Source: Bradyrhizobium sp. ISRA430
GTDB lineage: Bacteria > Pseudomonadota > Alphaproteobacteria > Rhizobiales > Xanthobacteraceae
Length of the DNA stretch: 64,000 bases
Reading direction: 5' to 3'
Assembly: GCF_029909975.1 (NCBI RefSeq)
Contig: NZ_CP094516.1
Location: 1,364,001-1,428,000 of the forward strand
A model generated the notes under the pieces. It saw only the letters and a program-made list of their open reading frames with translations. It was not told the origin of the DNA and did no database searches. Positions 8,139 to 16,393 of the stretch are shown piece after piece. Position numbers and translations under genes: made by a program. How positions within the stretch are numbered: position 1 is the stretch's first letter; every line of letters begins with the position of its first letter.

Positions 8139-9635
8139 TTAACCGACCGACCCTTCAAGCGAGATCGAGATCAGCTTCTGCGCTTCCACCGCGAACTCCA
8201 TCGGGAGCTGCTGAAGCACGTCCTTGACGAAGCCGTTGACGACGAGGCCGACCGCTTCCTCCTGGGAAAGGCCGCGCTGGATGCAATAGAACAGCACGTC
8301 CTCGGAGATCTTTGAGGTCGTCGCTTCGTGCTCGAACGTCGCCGACGAGTTCTTCGCCTCGATGTACGGCACGGTATGCGCGCCGCATTTGTCGCCGATC
8401 AACAAGGAATCGCAGGCGGTGAAGTTGCGCGCGCCTGTCGCCTTCCGGTGCGCGGTGACGAGACCGCGATAGGTGTTCTGCGACTTGCCGGCGGCGATGC
8501 CCTTGGAGATGATCCGGCTCGACGTGTTCTTGCCGAGGTGGATCATCTTGGTGCCGGAGTCCACCTGCTGGAAGCCGTTCGAGATCGCGATCGAATAGAA
8601 CTCACCGCGGGAGCTATCGCCGCGGAGAATGCAGCTCGGATACTTCCAGGTGATGGCGGAGCCGGTCTCGACCTGGGTCCAGGAAATCTTGGAATGGGCG
8701 CCGCGGCAGTCGCCACGCTTGGTGACGAAATTGTAGATGCCGCCCTTGCCTTCCGAGTTGCCGGGATACCAGTTTTGCACCGTCGAATATTTGATCTCGG
8801 CATCATCGAGCGCGACGAGCTCGACCACGGCGGCGTGAAGCTGGTTCTCGTCGCGCTGCGGCGCGGTGCAGCCTTCGAGATAGGAGACGTAGGAGCCCTT
8901 GTCAGCGATAATCAGCGTGCGTTCGAACTGGCCGGTGTTGCGCTCGTTGATGCGGAAATAGGTCGACAGCTCCATCGGGCAGCGCACGCCCGGCGGCACG
9001 TAGACGAACGAGCCGTCGGAGAACACCGCCGAGTTCAGCGTCGCATAGAAATTGTCCGAGGTCGGCACCACGGAGCCGAGATATTTCTGCACCAGCTCGG
9101 GATGCTCGCGGATCGCCTCCGAGATCGGCATGAAGATCACGCCGGCCTTCTTCAGCTCGGCCTTGAAGGTGGTCGCAACCGAGACGGAGTCGAAGACCGC
9201 GTCGACCGCGATCTTGCGCTGCGCCGGATCTTGCTCGCCGATTTTGGGCTCGATGCCTTCGAGCATCGCGACTTCCCGTAGGGGAATGCCGAGCTTCTCG
9301 TAGGTCTTGAGAATCTCCGGATCGATCTCGTCGAGCGAGGACACCGCCTTCTTCGGCTTCGGCGCCGCGTAATAGTAGATGTCCTGGAAGTCGATCTTGG
9401 GATATTCGACGCGCGCCCAGGTCGGCTCGGTCATGGTCAGCCAGCGGCGATAGGCCTCGAGCCGCCACTGGAGCATCCAGGCGGGTTCGTTCTTTTTTTG
9501 TGAGATAAACTTTACGGTCTCTTCCGATAGCCCCTTGGGGGCCTTCTCGGAGTCGATCAGGGTCTCAAACCCATAACGATACTGGTCGACGTCGATGCGC
9601 TTCACGCGCTCGACCGTCTCTTGTACGGCTGGCAT
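8139..9635 (-). CDS. sufB: SufB, Fe-S scaffold complex core subunit
   Basis: SufB is the subunit on which the nascent Fe-S cluster is built. The 498-residue protein has the family's hallmarks: [52 protein letters not shown] [18 protein letters not shown], and [19 protein letters not shown] with the conserved Cys residues near the cluster site. I chose the ATG at 9635 because GGAGG lies just before it; an in-frame TTG upstream at 9659 adds only eight residues. It lies 95 bases after the first desulfurase gene and 130 bases before sufC, a gap occupied by two repeat copies. Confidence 0.96.
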   Translation of the reverse strand: MPAVQETVERVKRIDVDQYRYGFETLIDSEKAPKGLSEETVKFISQKKNEPAWMLQWRLEAYRRWLTMTEPTWARVEYPKIDFQDIYYYAAPKPKKAVSSLDEIDPEILKTYEKLGIPLREVAMLEGIEPKIGEQDPAQRKIAVDAVFDSVSVATTFKAELKKAGVIFMPISEAIREHPELVQKYLGSVVPTSDNFYATLNSAVFSDGSFVYVPPGVRCPMELSTYFRINERNTGQFERTLIIADKGSYVSYLEGCTAPQRDENQLHAAVVELVALDDAEIKYSTVQNWYPGNSEGKGGIYNFVTKRGDCRGAHSKISWTQVETGSAITWKYPSCILRGDSSRGEFYSIAISNGFQQVDSGTKMIHLGKNTSSRIISKGIAAGKSQNTYRGLVTAHRKATGARNFTACDSLLIGDKCGAHTVPYIEAKNSSATFEHEATTSKISEDVLFYCIQRGLSQEEAVGLVVNGFVKDVLQQLPMEFAVEAQKLISISLEGSVG

Positions 9636-9729
9636 TCCATCCTCCGCTCGCGGTTTCAAGGACCGCGGTGGATCAAACTCGGACGACTATTACGATGTTT
9701 CCTAGCCGAAAGCACGTGCTTAGAACGAT

Positions 9730-10887
9730 TCAAGCCGTGTTTCGTGCCTGCTCTCTAAGTAGGGTATTACCCAGCTTTCGCCAAGCCTCCAAGGCCCGAT
9801 TGATGTCTTCGGGCTGCGTGGACCAGCCCAGACTGACGCGCACCGCTCCCTGGGCAATGGCAGGGCCAAATCCCATCGCCGGAAGCACATGGGACGGCTG
9901 TACCTTTCCCGACGAACAGGCCGAGCCCGAGGACACCGCGATGCCTTCGAGGTCGAAGCCGATCACGGCCGTCTCGGCCTTCAGGCCTGGCGCGCTGAAC
10001 AGGACGGTATTGGGCAACCGCTGGACATCGTCCGAAAAGATGGTCGCGCCAGCGATGGAGCGGAGCCCATTTTCCAAGCGATCTCTGAGGCTTGCCATGC
10101 GCTCCGCATCCTCAGAGAGCGTCTGAACGGCCGTCTTTACCGCCGCGCCGAAGCCGGCAATGCCAGCCACATTCTCGGTTCCCGCCCGGCGACCAAGCTC
10201 CTGCCCGCCCCCGCGCAGCACGGGCTCCAGCCCCGAGACTCCTTCGGCCACGACCAGCGCGCCGACGCCCTTGGGACCGCCGATCTTGTGCGCAGAAAAG
10301 GTCGCAAGGTCGGCACCTACCGCCTTGATATCGAATGGAATCTTTCCGAGCGCCTGGATCGCATCGACATGCAGCAGGCCGCCCGCGTCGTGCACCACCT
10401 TTGCCGCCTTCCCGATCGGTTCAAGCGCGCCGGTCTCGTTGTTGGCCGCCATGATGGAAACCAGCGCCGGCGCGCCGGCGCCAAGCAAGGCGTTGAGGTG
10501 TTCGAGATCGACCACCCCCGACGGCGTGACCCGAATCTGACCAATCCTGTCGCTCGGGAACCGTCCCCCGGCCAGCACCGAGGCATGCTCGACCGCCGAA
10601 ACCAGCAACCGCTCCACCGTCCCGCCGGCCGGGGCCGATAAGCCGGGCGACAGCGCCAGCACATTGGCTTCGGTTCCGGACGAGGTGAAGACCACGTTGC
10701 GCGGCAGCGCGCCCACGGCGGACGCCAGCGCCCCACGCGCTTTCTCAATCAACCGTCGTGCTTCGCGCCCTTCCGCATGCACCGAGGACGGATTGCCGAT
10801 CAGGTCCCAGGCGGCCAGCATCGCCATCCGTGCTTCCGCGCGGAGCGGGGTGGTGGCATTCCAGTCGAGATAAACACGATTCCGCAT
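9730..10887 (-). CDS. Cysteine desulfurase (IscS/NifS family, group I)
   Basis: This is the first gene of the suf operon and its second desulfurase. The 385-residue enzyme has the PLP lysine at 201 (FSAHKIGGPKGVG) and the active-site cysteine at 324 in SSGSACSSGKVQPSHVL, the long flexible-loop arrangement of group I (IscS/NifS) enzymes, unlike SufS further down. Group I enzymes can pass sulfur directly to varied acceptors, including scaffold and tRNA-thiolation proteins. No iscU is present in the window, so its partner is unknown. The start is ATG at 10887, and the upstream 350 bases are shared with a divergent hydrolase gene. Confidence 0.92.
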   Translation of the reverse strand: MRNRVYLDWNATTPLRAEARMAMLAAWDLIGNPSSVHAEGREARRLIEKARGALASAVGALPRNVVFTSSGTEANVLALSPGLSAPAGGTVERLLVSAVEHASVLAGGRFPSDRIGQIRVTPSGVVDLEHLNALLGAGAPALVSIMAANNETGALEPIGKAAKVVHDAGGLLHVDAIQALGKIPFDIKAVGADLATFSAHKIGGPKGVGALVVAEGVSGLEPVLRGGGQELGRRAGTENVAGIAGFGAAVKTAVQTLSEDAERMASLRDRLENGLRSIAGATIFSDDVQRLPNTVLFSAPGLKAETAVIGFDLEGIAVSSGSACSSGKVQPSHVLPAMGFGPAIAQGAVRVSLGWSTQPEDINRALEAWRKLGNTLLREQARNTA

Positions 10888-11235
10888 GAAGTACTATACT
10901 ACCTGAATTCGCGAGACGTGGTCTTGCGCGTTGGATCGCCCGACGTGGGCCGCAGCCGTGCGTTTGGCAACCTCGATTCCAAAACCGCGGCCTCGCGATG
11001 ACGCCACGATGACACGCTAACATCTTGAACGGATTAGGCGATGTTCAAGATGCTTGCTTTTTGACCCACAGCCTATGTTAGAACGCGGGCCTTAAGTCAC
11101 CGCGCGCACTCGCGCATCACCGCAAGGCGCCTTCACCCTCATTCGTGCTTTCGTCGGCTTCGCTGTCGATGAGGCCACTACAAGCGGTTGATTGCCAAGG
11201 ATCATCTCTCAAGGGAATCAATCAAGAGATCATCG
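10888..11235. other. Divergent promoter region, suf operon versus alpha/beta hydrolase
   Basis: About 350 bases without a supported gene, where control signals for the suf operon should sit. TATAGT lies about 8 bases before the desulfurase ATG on the minus strand but lacks a matching -35. I see no convincing IscR, Irr or Fur-type site by eye. A strong dyad at 11021-11052 is listed separately. Confidence 0.55.
11021..11052. promoter_or_regulatory. 10-base inverted repeat in the suf/hydrolase divergent region
   Basis: CATCTTGAAC at 11021-11030 and GTTCAAGATG at 11043-11052 are perfectly complementary across 12 bases. It is followed on the plus strand by CTTGCTTTTTG, so it could be an operator or the terminator of an unannotated short transcript. 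Confidence 0.45.
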
Positions 11236-11883
11236 ATGCCTGAAGTCATTTTCGCCGGCCCTGCGGGCCGTCTCGAGGGCCGCTATCACCCGGCCAAGCA
11301 GAAGAACGCGCCGATCGCGATGATCCTGCATCCCCATCCGCAGTTTCACGGCACGATGAACCATCAGATCGTGTACCAGTGCTACTACGCCTTCGCACAT
11401 CGCGGCTTCTCCGTGCTCCGCTTCAACTTCCGCGGCGTCGGCCGCAGCCAGGGCTCGTTCGATCATGGCACCGGCGAATTATCGGATGCCGCCGCCGCGC
11501 TCGACTGGGCGCAGACCATCAATCCCGAAGCGCGTGCCTGCTGGGTCGCCGGCTTCTCCTTCGGCGCCTGGATCGGCATGCAGCTCCTGATGCGCCGCCC
11601 GGAGGTCGAAGGCTTCATCTCGATCGCACCGCCCGCCAACCTCTACGACTTCTCCTTCCTTGCGCCCTGCCCGTCCTCAGGGTTGATCGTGCACGGCGAG
11701 AAGGACGCGGTGGTGCCGCCCAAGGACGTCAACACGCTGGTCGAGAAGCTGAAGACGCAGAAGGGCATCGTGATCGACCAGCAGGTCATCCCCGGCGCCA
11801 ACCACTTCTTCGACGGCAAGCTCGAGCCGCTGATGGAGACCATCACTGCCTATCTCGACATGCGGCTCGCCAACGTGCGCTGA
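11236..11883 (+). CDS. Alpha/beta hydrolase (COG2945-like)
   Basis: The 215-residue protein is a short alpha/beta hydrolase without a lid domain. It has the oxyanion segment MILHPHPQFHGTMNH, the nucleophile elbow G-F-S-F-G with Ser at about 108, an Asp in HGEKDAVVPP and a His in PGANHFFDG, giving a complete catalytic triad. The RFNFRGVGRSQG motif is typical of this small family, whose substrates are unknown. I chose the ATG at 11236 (MPEVIFAGPAG), where the conserved domain begins; a TTG 48 bases upstream would add a non-conserved tail. The DUF1697 gene follows within eight bases, so an operon of three small genes is likely. Confidence 0.88.
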   Translation: MPEVIFAGPAGRLEGRYHPAKQKNAPIAMILHPHPQFHGTMNHQIVYQCYYAFAHRGFSVLRFNFRGVGRSQGSFDHGTGELSDAAAALDWAQTINPEARACWVAGFSFGAWIGMQLLMRRPEVEGFISIAPPANLYDFSFLAPCPSSGLIVHGEKDAVVPPKDVNTLVEKLKTQKGIVIDQQVIPGANHFFDGKLEPLMETITAYLDMRLANVR

Positions 11884-11891
11884 GGCTTCAA

Positions 11892-12410
11892 ATGGGCTCG
11901 TTCGTCGCCTTGCTGCGTGCCGTGAATGTCGGCGGCACTGGCAAGCTGCCGATGAGCGAGCTCAAGGCGATGTGCGAGGAGCTCGGCTTCGCCGCCGTGC
12001 GCACCTACATCGCCAGCGGCAATGTGGTGTTCACGTCCCGCAAGTCGGAAGCCGCGATCAAGACCGCGCTCGAAAAGTGCCTGCACGCCTACGCCGGCGC
12101 GCCGGTCGGCGTGCTGGTGCGCAGCGCCGCCGAGATGGCCCAGGTTGCGGCCGACAATCCATTCCCGACGGCTGCTCCCAACCGCACGGTCGCGATCTTC
12201 CTCGACAAGGCCCCGCCGGCCGACGCGCTTGCCGGCATCCGCGGCCAGAACAACGAGGAGGTCCGCCTCGGCCGCCGCGAGATCTACGTGCACTATGGCG
12301 AAGGCATGGGGACGTCGAAGCTCGTCATCCCCGCGGCCAAGGCCGGCACCGCGCGCAACATGAACACGATCGTCACGCTCGCAAAGATGGCCGCGGAGCT
12401 CCAGCAATGA
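11892..12410 (+). CDS. DUF1697 family protein
   Basis: This 172-residue protein begins MGSFVALLRAVNVGGTGKLPMSEL, the hallmark start of DUF1697, and continues with RTYIASGNVVF and the C-terminal TARNMNTIVTL motif. No biochemical role is established for the family. It starts eight bases after the hydrolase stop and its TGA overlaps the next ATG (ATGA), pointing to one transcript. The reading frame is open further upstream, inside the hydrolase gene, but that part is a shadow. Confidence 0.9.
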   Translation: MGSFVALLRAVNVGGTGKLPMSELKAMCEELGFAAVRTYIASGNVVFTSRKSEAAIKTALEKCLHAYAGAPVGVLVRSAAEMAQVAADNPFPTAAPNRTVAIFLDKAPPADALAGIRGQNNEEVRLGRREIYVHYGEGMGTSKLVIPAAKAGTARNMNTIVTLAKMAAELQQ

Positions 12411-12697
12411 AGGCCTATCTGGTGCTCGACCTGTCGGTGAACGACTTTGCCGGCTTCAAGACATACATCGCTGAAATTCCGGCCTTCATCGCCAAGCATT
12501 TTGGACGCTACATCGTTCGCGGGGTGCAGCCGACCGCGATTGAGGGCGACTGGGCGCCGGAGCGCCTCGTCATCATCGAATTTCCTGCGCGCGAGAACGC
12601 AGAAGCATTCCTCGGCGACCCCGAGATTCAGGAGCTGTTCAAGCTGCGCCACGCGACGACGACGAGCAAGCTGCTGCTTGCCGACGGATGCACCTGA
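12407..12697 (+). CDS. DUF1330 family protein
   Basis: A 96-residue protein with the ferredoxin-like alpha/beta fold expected of DUF1330: KAYLVLDLSVNDFAGFKTY at the start, RYIVRGVQPTAIEGDWAPERLVIIEFP in the centre, and a FL-DPE-QELF-LR helix near the end. Such proteins are small dimeric enzymes or binding proteins without a known reaction. Its ATG overlaps the stop of the DUF1697 gene by four bases. It converges on the SMR transporter gene. Confidence 0.9.
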   Translation: MKAYLVLDLSVNDFAGFKTYIAEIPAFIAKHFGRYIVRGVQPTAIEGDWAPERLVIIEFPARENAEAFLGDPEIQELFKLRHATTTSKLLLADGCT

Positions 12698-12709
12698 TCG
12701 GTGATCGTC

Positions 12710-13033
12710 TTACGCCAGCTTGAGCGCCGCTATTCCCATCAGCACCAGCGCGATGCCCGCGATCTTCAATGCGCTCAGCGTCTCGCCGAACAGCACGACG
12801 CCCATCAGGAAGGTGCCGGCCGCACCGATGCCGGTCCACACCGAATAGGCGACGCCGACTTCGAGCACCTTCAAGGCCCGTCCGAGCAGGAAGACGAAGG
12901 CGGCGAGCAGCACCAGCGAGGCGACGCTCCAGCCAAGCCGCGTGTAACCTTCGGCGTATTTCATCGAGATCGCCCAGCCGACATCGAGCGCGCCTGCGAT
13001 CACGAGCATGAGCCAGGCCAACGACGGTGACAT
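12710..13033 (-). CDS. Small multidrug resistance (SMR) family transporter, SugE/Gdx-like
   Basis: The 107-residue protein has four hydrophobic helices, the normal SMR size, and works as an antiparallel dimer in the inner membrane. The helix-1 segment AWLMLVIAGALDVGWAISMKYAEGYTRL has Asp where EmrE-type pumps have their essential Glu14, and later segments include VAYSVWTGIGAAGTFLMG and the GI-LVLMGI-ALKL ending. Guanidinium exporters and quaternary ammonium pumps both occur in this family, and the substrate cannot be decided here. The Glu-to-Asp change is conservative and notable. An ATG six bases upstream (13039) is an alternative start. The gene lies just after the glutathione S-transferase stop, so the two are probably co-transcribed from the promoter at 13757-13786. 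Confidence 0.86.
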   Translation of the reverse strand: MSPSLAWLMLVIAGALDVGWAISMKYAEGYTRLGWSVASLVLLAAFVFLLGRALKVLEVGVAYSVWTGIGAAGTFLMGVVLFGETLSALKIAGIALVLMGIAALKLA

Positions 13034-13043
13034 CGGCATCCCG

Positions 13044-13721
13044 TTAGGCCGCGAGCTTGAGCAGATGCGCGTCGTGGCGCACCAGGAAGGCACGCAGCAA
13101 TTGCGGATAGTCCGCACCGACCGCCGTGCGCACGCTCGGACGATTGGCAAGCTCCGCCCGCCACGCCCGCACTTTCGGCACATCCCTGAAGATGCCGAGT
13201 TCGGCGAGCCCATCGAACACGTCGAAATAGCGGAAGATCGGGGCAAACACCGCGTCGACGAGGTTGAACCGATCACCGGCGAAGAAGGGGCCGGCACCAA
13301 GTGCCGCCTCGACACGGGAGAATTTGCCGGCGATGGCCTGGCGCTTGCTGTCGAAGGTCGCGGGGTCTGTCGTGGTCTCCAGCCCCCAGAGATCGCCCAG
13401 GATCGCCGAACCGAACTCCATCCAGGCGCGGTGCTCGGCCCGCTTCAGCGCGTCGGCCGGGTGCAGCCTGACGCCGCCTTGCGTCTCCTCGATGTACTCG
13501 CAGATCACGTTGCTCTCGAACAGCGCGATCTCGCCCTTGTCGGTCGCGACCACCAGCACCGGCACCTTGCCGAGCGGCGAGATCTTCAGGAACCAATCCG
13601 GCTTGTTGGCGAGGTCGATGTCGATCCGCTCGAACGGCACGCCCTTCTCGGAGAGCGCGATCACCGCGCGCTGCACATAGGGACAAAGCTTGTGGCTGAT
13701 CAGTTTGAGGGCTGCGGTCAT
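13044..13721 (-). CDS. Glutathione S-transferase family protein
   Basis: The 225-residue protein has an N-terminal thioredoxin-like GST domain (LKLISHKLCPYVQRAVIAL, with a CPYV motif that could make it a Cys-type, omega/beta-like enzyme; VPFERIDIDLANKPDWFLKISPLGKVPVL; E-S-NVICEYIEE) and a helical C-terminal domain. CPY motifs of this kind often catalyse thiol transfer or dechlorination rather than classic conjugation. I place the start at the ATG at 13721, since the predicted transcription start near 13750 excludes the more distant ATG at 13754. It is followed at once by an SMR transporter, so a detoxification operon is plausible. Three operator-like palindromes at 13742-13804 suggest tight repression. 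Confidence 0.9.
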   Translation of the reverse strand: MTAALKLISHKLCPYVQRAVIALSEKGVPFERIDIDLANKPDWFLKISPLGKVPVLVVATDKGEIALFESNVICEYIEETQGGVRLHPADALKRAEHRAWMEFGSAILGDLWGLETTTDPATFDSKRQAIAGKFSRVEAALGAGPFFAGDRFNLVDAVFAPIFRYFDVFDGLAELGIFRDVPKVRAWRAELANRPSVRTAVGADYPQLLRAFLVRHDAHLLKLAA

Positions 13722-13741
13722 GGTCCTGATCCCGGCGGTTT

Positions 13742-13804
13742 GATGCAACTGCATTCAATATAGATGCATTTGCATCCAACCGTCAAGATCGATGCTTCTG
13801 CATC
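13742..13804. promoter_or_regulatory. Three 14-bp operator-like palindromes before GST gene
   Basis: GATGCAACTGCATT (13742-13755), GATGCATTTGCATC (13763-13776) and GATGCTTCTGCATC (13791-13804) share the pattern GATGCWNNTGCATY. Their starts are 21 and 28 bases apart. One sits on the predicted transcription start, one fills the -35/-10 spacer and one lies upstream of the -35. Confidence 0.75.
13757..13786 (-). promoter_or_regulatory. Promoter of the GST-SMR operon
   Basis: On the minus strand, TTGACG (13786-13781) and TATATT (13762-13757) are separated by 18 bases. The spacer contains the perfect palindrome GATGCAAATGCATC, so a repressor bound there would block RNA polymerase. Confidence 0.7.
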
Positions 13805-13818
13805 GACCGCGTGGGACC

Positions 13819-14922
13819 TCAAGGACGAGCGATCACCCCGCCCGTCATCGGCATCGGTACGCCCGTGGTCGCGGGATAAGAGAGCGGGAGGCCCTTCAGG
13901 CCGCGGGCGGCGAGGAAGCCAAACGCCTGCGCCTCGATGGCGTCGGAGGCCCAGCCGAGCGTCTCGGCGGCCTCGACGGTCGCCGATCCCACCCGCTCCC
14001 GCAGCATGCGCAGCATGGTCAGGTTGCGGGCGCCGCCGCCACAGATGATCCAGCTCCGCGGCCGCCTCGGCAGCAGCGGGATGATGCGAGCGATTGCCGC
14101 CGCGGTGAAGGCGGTGAGCGTCGCGGCGCCATCGGCGGGCGCCATGTCGCCCAGCTTGAGCGCGGCAAAATCATTGCGGTCGAGCGATTTCGGCGGCGGC
14201 AGCGCGAAGAACGGCAGCTCCAGCGCCCGCGCGATCCAGGTCTCATCAGCCTTGCCGAGCGCGGCGAACTTGCCGTCCGCATCGAACGCCTGGTTCATGA
14301 TGCGGTACATGAAATCGTCGAGCAGCGCGTTGCCGGGCCCGGTGTCGCATGCGATCAGCGTGTCGTTGCCGTCGATATAGGTGATGTTGGAGACACCGCC
14401 GATATTGACGACACAGATCGGCCCCTCGCGCTCCAGCGACTGTGCCAGCGCCCGATGGTAGACCGGCACGAAGGGCGCGCCCTGCCCGCCCGCCTCGACG
14501 TCGGCGGCGCGGAAATCATGCATCACGGGGACATGGATGGCTTTGGCCAGCGCCGGCGCGTCGCCGATCTGCACCGTCATGCGGCGCTCGGGCCGGTGCA
14601 GCACGGTTTGGCCGTGGAAGCCGATGATGTCGATGTCCTCCGGCCTCATCCGGTTCTGGGCGATGAACGCGGCCACGGCTTCCGCATGGGCCAGCGTCAC
14701 GGCGCGCTCGGCCTCGGCCAGCACCCCGGGCCGGGCATCACGCTGCGGCAGGTTCACGGCCTCGGTGAGCGCCCGGCGCAGCAGGCTGCGCTCGGCCGGA
14801 CCGTAGGGCCGGTAGCCGGACGGCCCGAATGCCTTTATCTGCTTTCCATCGGTTTCGATCAGCGCGACGTCCACCCCGTCAAGCGAGGTCCCGCTCATCA
14901 GACCGAGTGCGGTCAACATCAT
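13819..14922 (-). CDS. anmK: Anhydro-N-acetylmuramic acid kinase
   Basis: AnmK phosphorylates and hydrolyses 1,6-anhydro-MurNAc, recycling peptidoglycan turnover products. The 367-residue protein begins with the family signature LGLMSGTSLDGVDVALIETD and has the sugar-kinase fold motifs GFHGQTVLHRP, VNIGGVSNITYI, ACDTGPGNALLDD and ICGGGARN. Length is normal for the family. The start is ATG at 14922, divergent from tyrS with 160 bases between; the same head-to-head anmK/tyrS arrangement is common in alphaproteobacteria. Confidence 0.96.
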   Translation of the reverse strand: MMLTALGLMSGTSLDGVDVALIETDGKQIKAFGPSGYRPYGPAERSLLRRALTEAVNLPQRDARPGVLAEAERAVTLAHAEAVAAFIAQNRMRPEDIDIIGFHGQTVLHRPERRMTVQIGDAPALAKAIHVPVMHDFRAADVEAGGQGAPFVPVYHRALAQSLEREGPICVVNIGGVSNITYIDGNDTLIACDTGPGNALLDDFMYRIMNQAFDADGKFAALGKADETWIARALELPFFALPPPKSLDRNDFAALKLGDMAPADGAATLTAFTAAAIARIIPLLPRRPRSWIICGGGARNLTMLRMLRERVGSATVEAAETLGWASDAIEAQAFGFLAARGLKGLPLSYPATTGVPMPMTGGVIARP

Positions 14923-15083
14923 CTCAAGTAAGCCTCGACGTCTTCCTACCCCGACGCCTGGCTTGTATCAAACAAGCACATCTTATAATGCCACAGCGCG
15001 CTTTGCTGCGGCAGTCCCGCTGGCCTGGGTTCCGCAACTAGCCCCAGTTACCGTAAAATAAGAATGATCAGAGCCGCTGACAG

Positions 15084-16337
15084 ATGAGTGCATTTAAATC
15101 GGATTTCCTCAATACCCTGCAGGAACGTGGATTCATCCACCAGTGCTCCGATTTCGAGGGGCTGGACGCGCTTGCCGCGAAGGGCGAGGCAATCGCCTAT
15201 GTCGGTTACGACTGTACCGCGCCCTCGCTGCACATCGGCAACTACCTGACCATGATGATGCTGCACTGGCTGCAGCAGTCCGGCAACAAGCCGATCACAC
15301 TGATGGGCGGCGGCACCACCATGGTCGGCGACCCCTCCGGCAAGGACGAGACGCGCGCGATCCGCACCGTCGCCGAGATCGAGGCCAACAAGGCCTCGAT
15401 CCGCGGCGTGTTTGCCAAGGTGCTGCGCTATGGCGACGGCAAGAGCGACGCCGTGATGCTCGACAACGCCGAGTGGCTCACCAAGCTCAACTGGATCGAG
15501 ATGCTGCGCGACGTCGGCCGGCACTTCTCGGTCAACCGCATGCTGACCATGGACTCCGTGCGCCTGCGCCTCGAGCGCGAGCACGAGATGAGCTTCATCG
15601 AGTTCAACTACATGGTCTGCCAGGCCTACGACTTCGTCGAGCTCGCCAAGCGCACCGGCTGCTGCCTGCAGATGGGCGGCTCGGATCAGTGGGGCAACAT
15701 CATCATGGGCGTCGATCTCGGCCGCCGCATGGGGACGCACCAGCTCTTCGCGCTGACGACGCCGCTGCTCACCACGGCGTCGGGCGCCAAGATGGGCAAG
15801 ACCGCGCAAGGCGCGGTCTGGCTCAACGCCGACCAGTTCTCGCCTTACGATTTCTGGCAGTACTGGCGTAACACCGAGGACGCCGACGTCGGCAAGTTCC
15901 TGAAACTGTTCACGACGATGCCGATGAGCGAGATCAGGAAGCTCGAGGCGCTCGCGGGCTCGGAGATCAACGAAGCCAAGAAGGTGCTCGCCACCGAAGC
16001 GACCGCGCTGTTGCACGGCCGCGAGGCCGCCCTCGAGGCCGCCGAGACCGCGCGCCGCACCTTTGAGGAAGGCGCGCTGGCCGAAACCCTGCCTTCCGTG
16101 GAAATTCCGCGCGGCGAACTGGACTCCGGCCTCGGCGTGCTCAATGCCTTCGTCAAGGCGGGCCTCGTCACCTCCAACGGTGAAGCCCGGCGCCAGATCA
16201 AGGGCGGCGGCTTGCGCGTCAACGACGAGCCCGTCACCGACGAGAAGATGACACTCTCGCCGGCCAATCTGACGCCGGAAGGCGTGATCAAGCTGTCGTT
16301 CGGCAAGAAGAAGCACGTCCTCGTCAGGCCTGCATAG
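15084..16337 (+). CDS. tyrS: Tyrosyl-tRNA synthetase
   Basis: TyrS charges tRNA-Tyr with tyrosine. The 417-residue class I enzyme has the HIGH-type motif HIGN at residues 50-53, the KMSKS-type loop KMGKT at 236-240, and a C-terminal S4 RNA-binding domain ([27 protein letters not shown]). The motif set matches the TyrRZ branch. The start is the ATG at 15084; the upstream sequence has no strong ribosome binding site. A GC-rich hairpin follows before the next gene. Confidence 0.97.
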   Translation: MSAFKSDFLNTLQERGFIHQCSDFEGLDALAAKGEAIAYVGYDCTAPSLHIGNYLTMMMLHWLQQSGNKPITLMGGGTTMVGDPSGKDETRAIRTVAEIEANKASIRGVFAKVLRYGDGKSDAVMLDNAEWLTKLNWIEMLRDVGRHFSVNRMLTMDSVRLRLEREHEMSFIEFNYMVCQAYDFVELAKRTGCCLQMGGSDQWGNIIMGVDLGRRMGTHQLFALTTPLLTTASGAKMGKTAQGAVWLNADQFSPYDFWQYWRNTEDADVGKFLKLFTTMPMSEIRKLEALAGSEINEAKKVLATEATALLHGREAALEAAETARRTFEEGALAETLPSVEIPRGELDSGLGVLNAFVKAGLVTSNGEARRQIKGGGLRVNDEPVTDEKMTLSPANLTPEGVIKLSFGKKKHVLVRPA

Positions 16338-16359
16338 GCGTATGTGCTTTTGATGCTTG

Positions 16360-16387
16360 TCAGGGCGCGCCGAAGCGCGCTCCCTGA
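16360..16387 (+). terminator. Hairpin between tyrS and the MFS gene
   Basis: TCAGGG-CGCGC and GCGCG-CT-CCCTGA pair around a CGAA loop. No T tract follows, and the stem ends only six bases before the MFS start codon, so it may affect translation of that gene as much as tyrS termination. Confidence 0.5.
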
Positions 16388-16393
16388 TCGGCA

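Noticed and set aside
10888..10990. IscR- or Irr-type site before the suf operon
   Set aside because: Only partial resemblance (for example TTAGAAC without its partner half), not enough to annotate.
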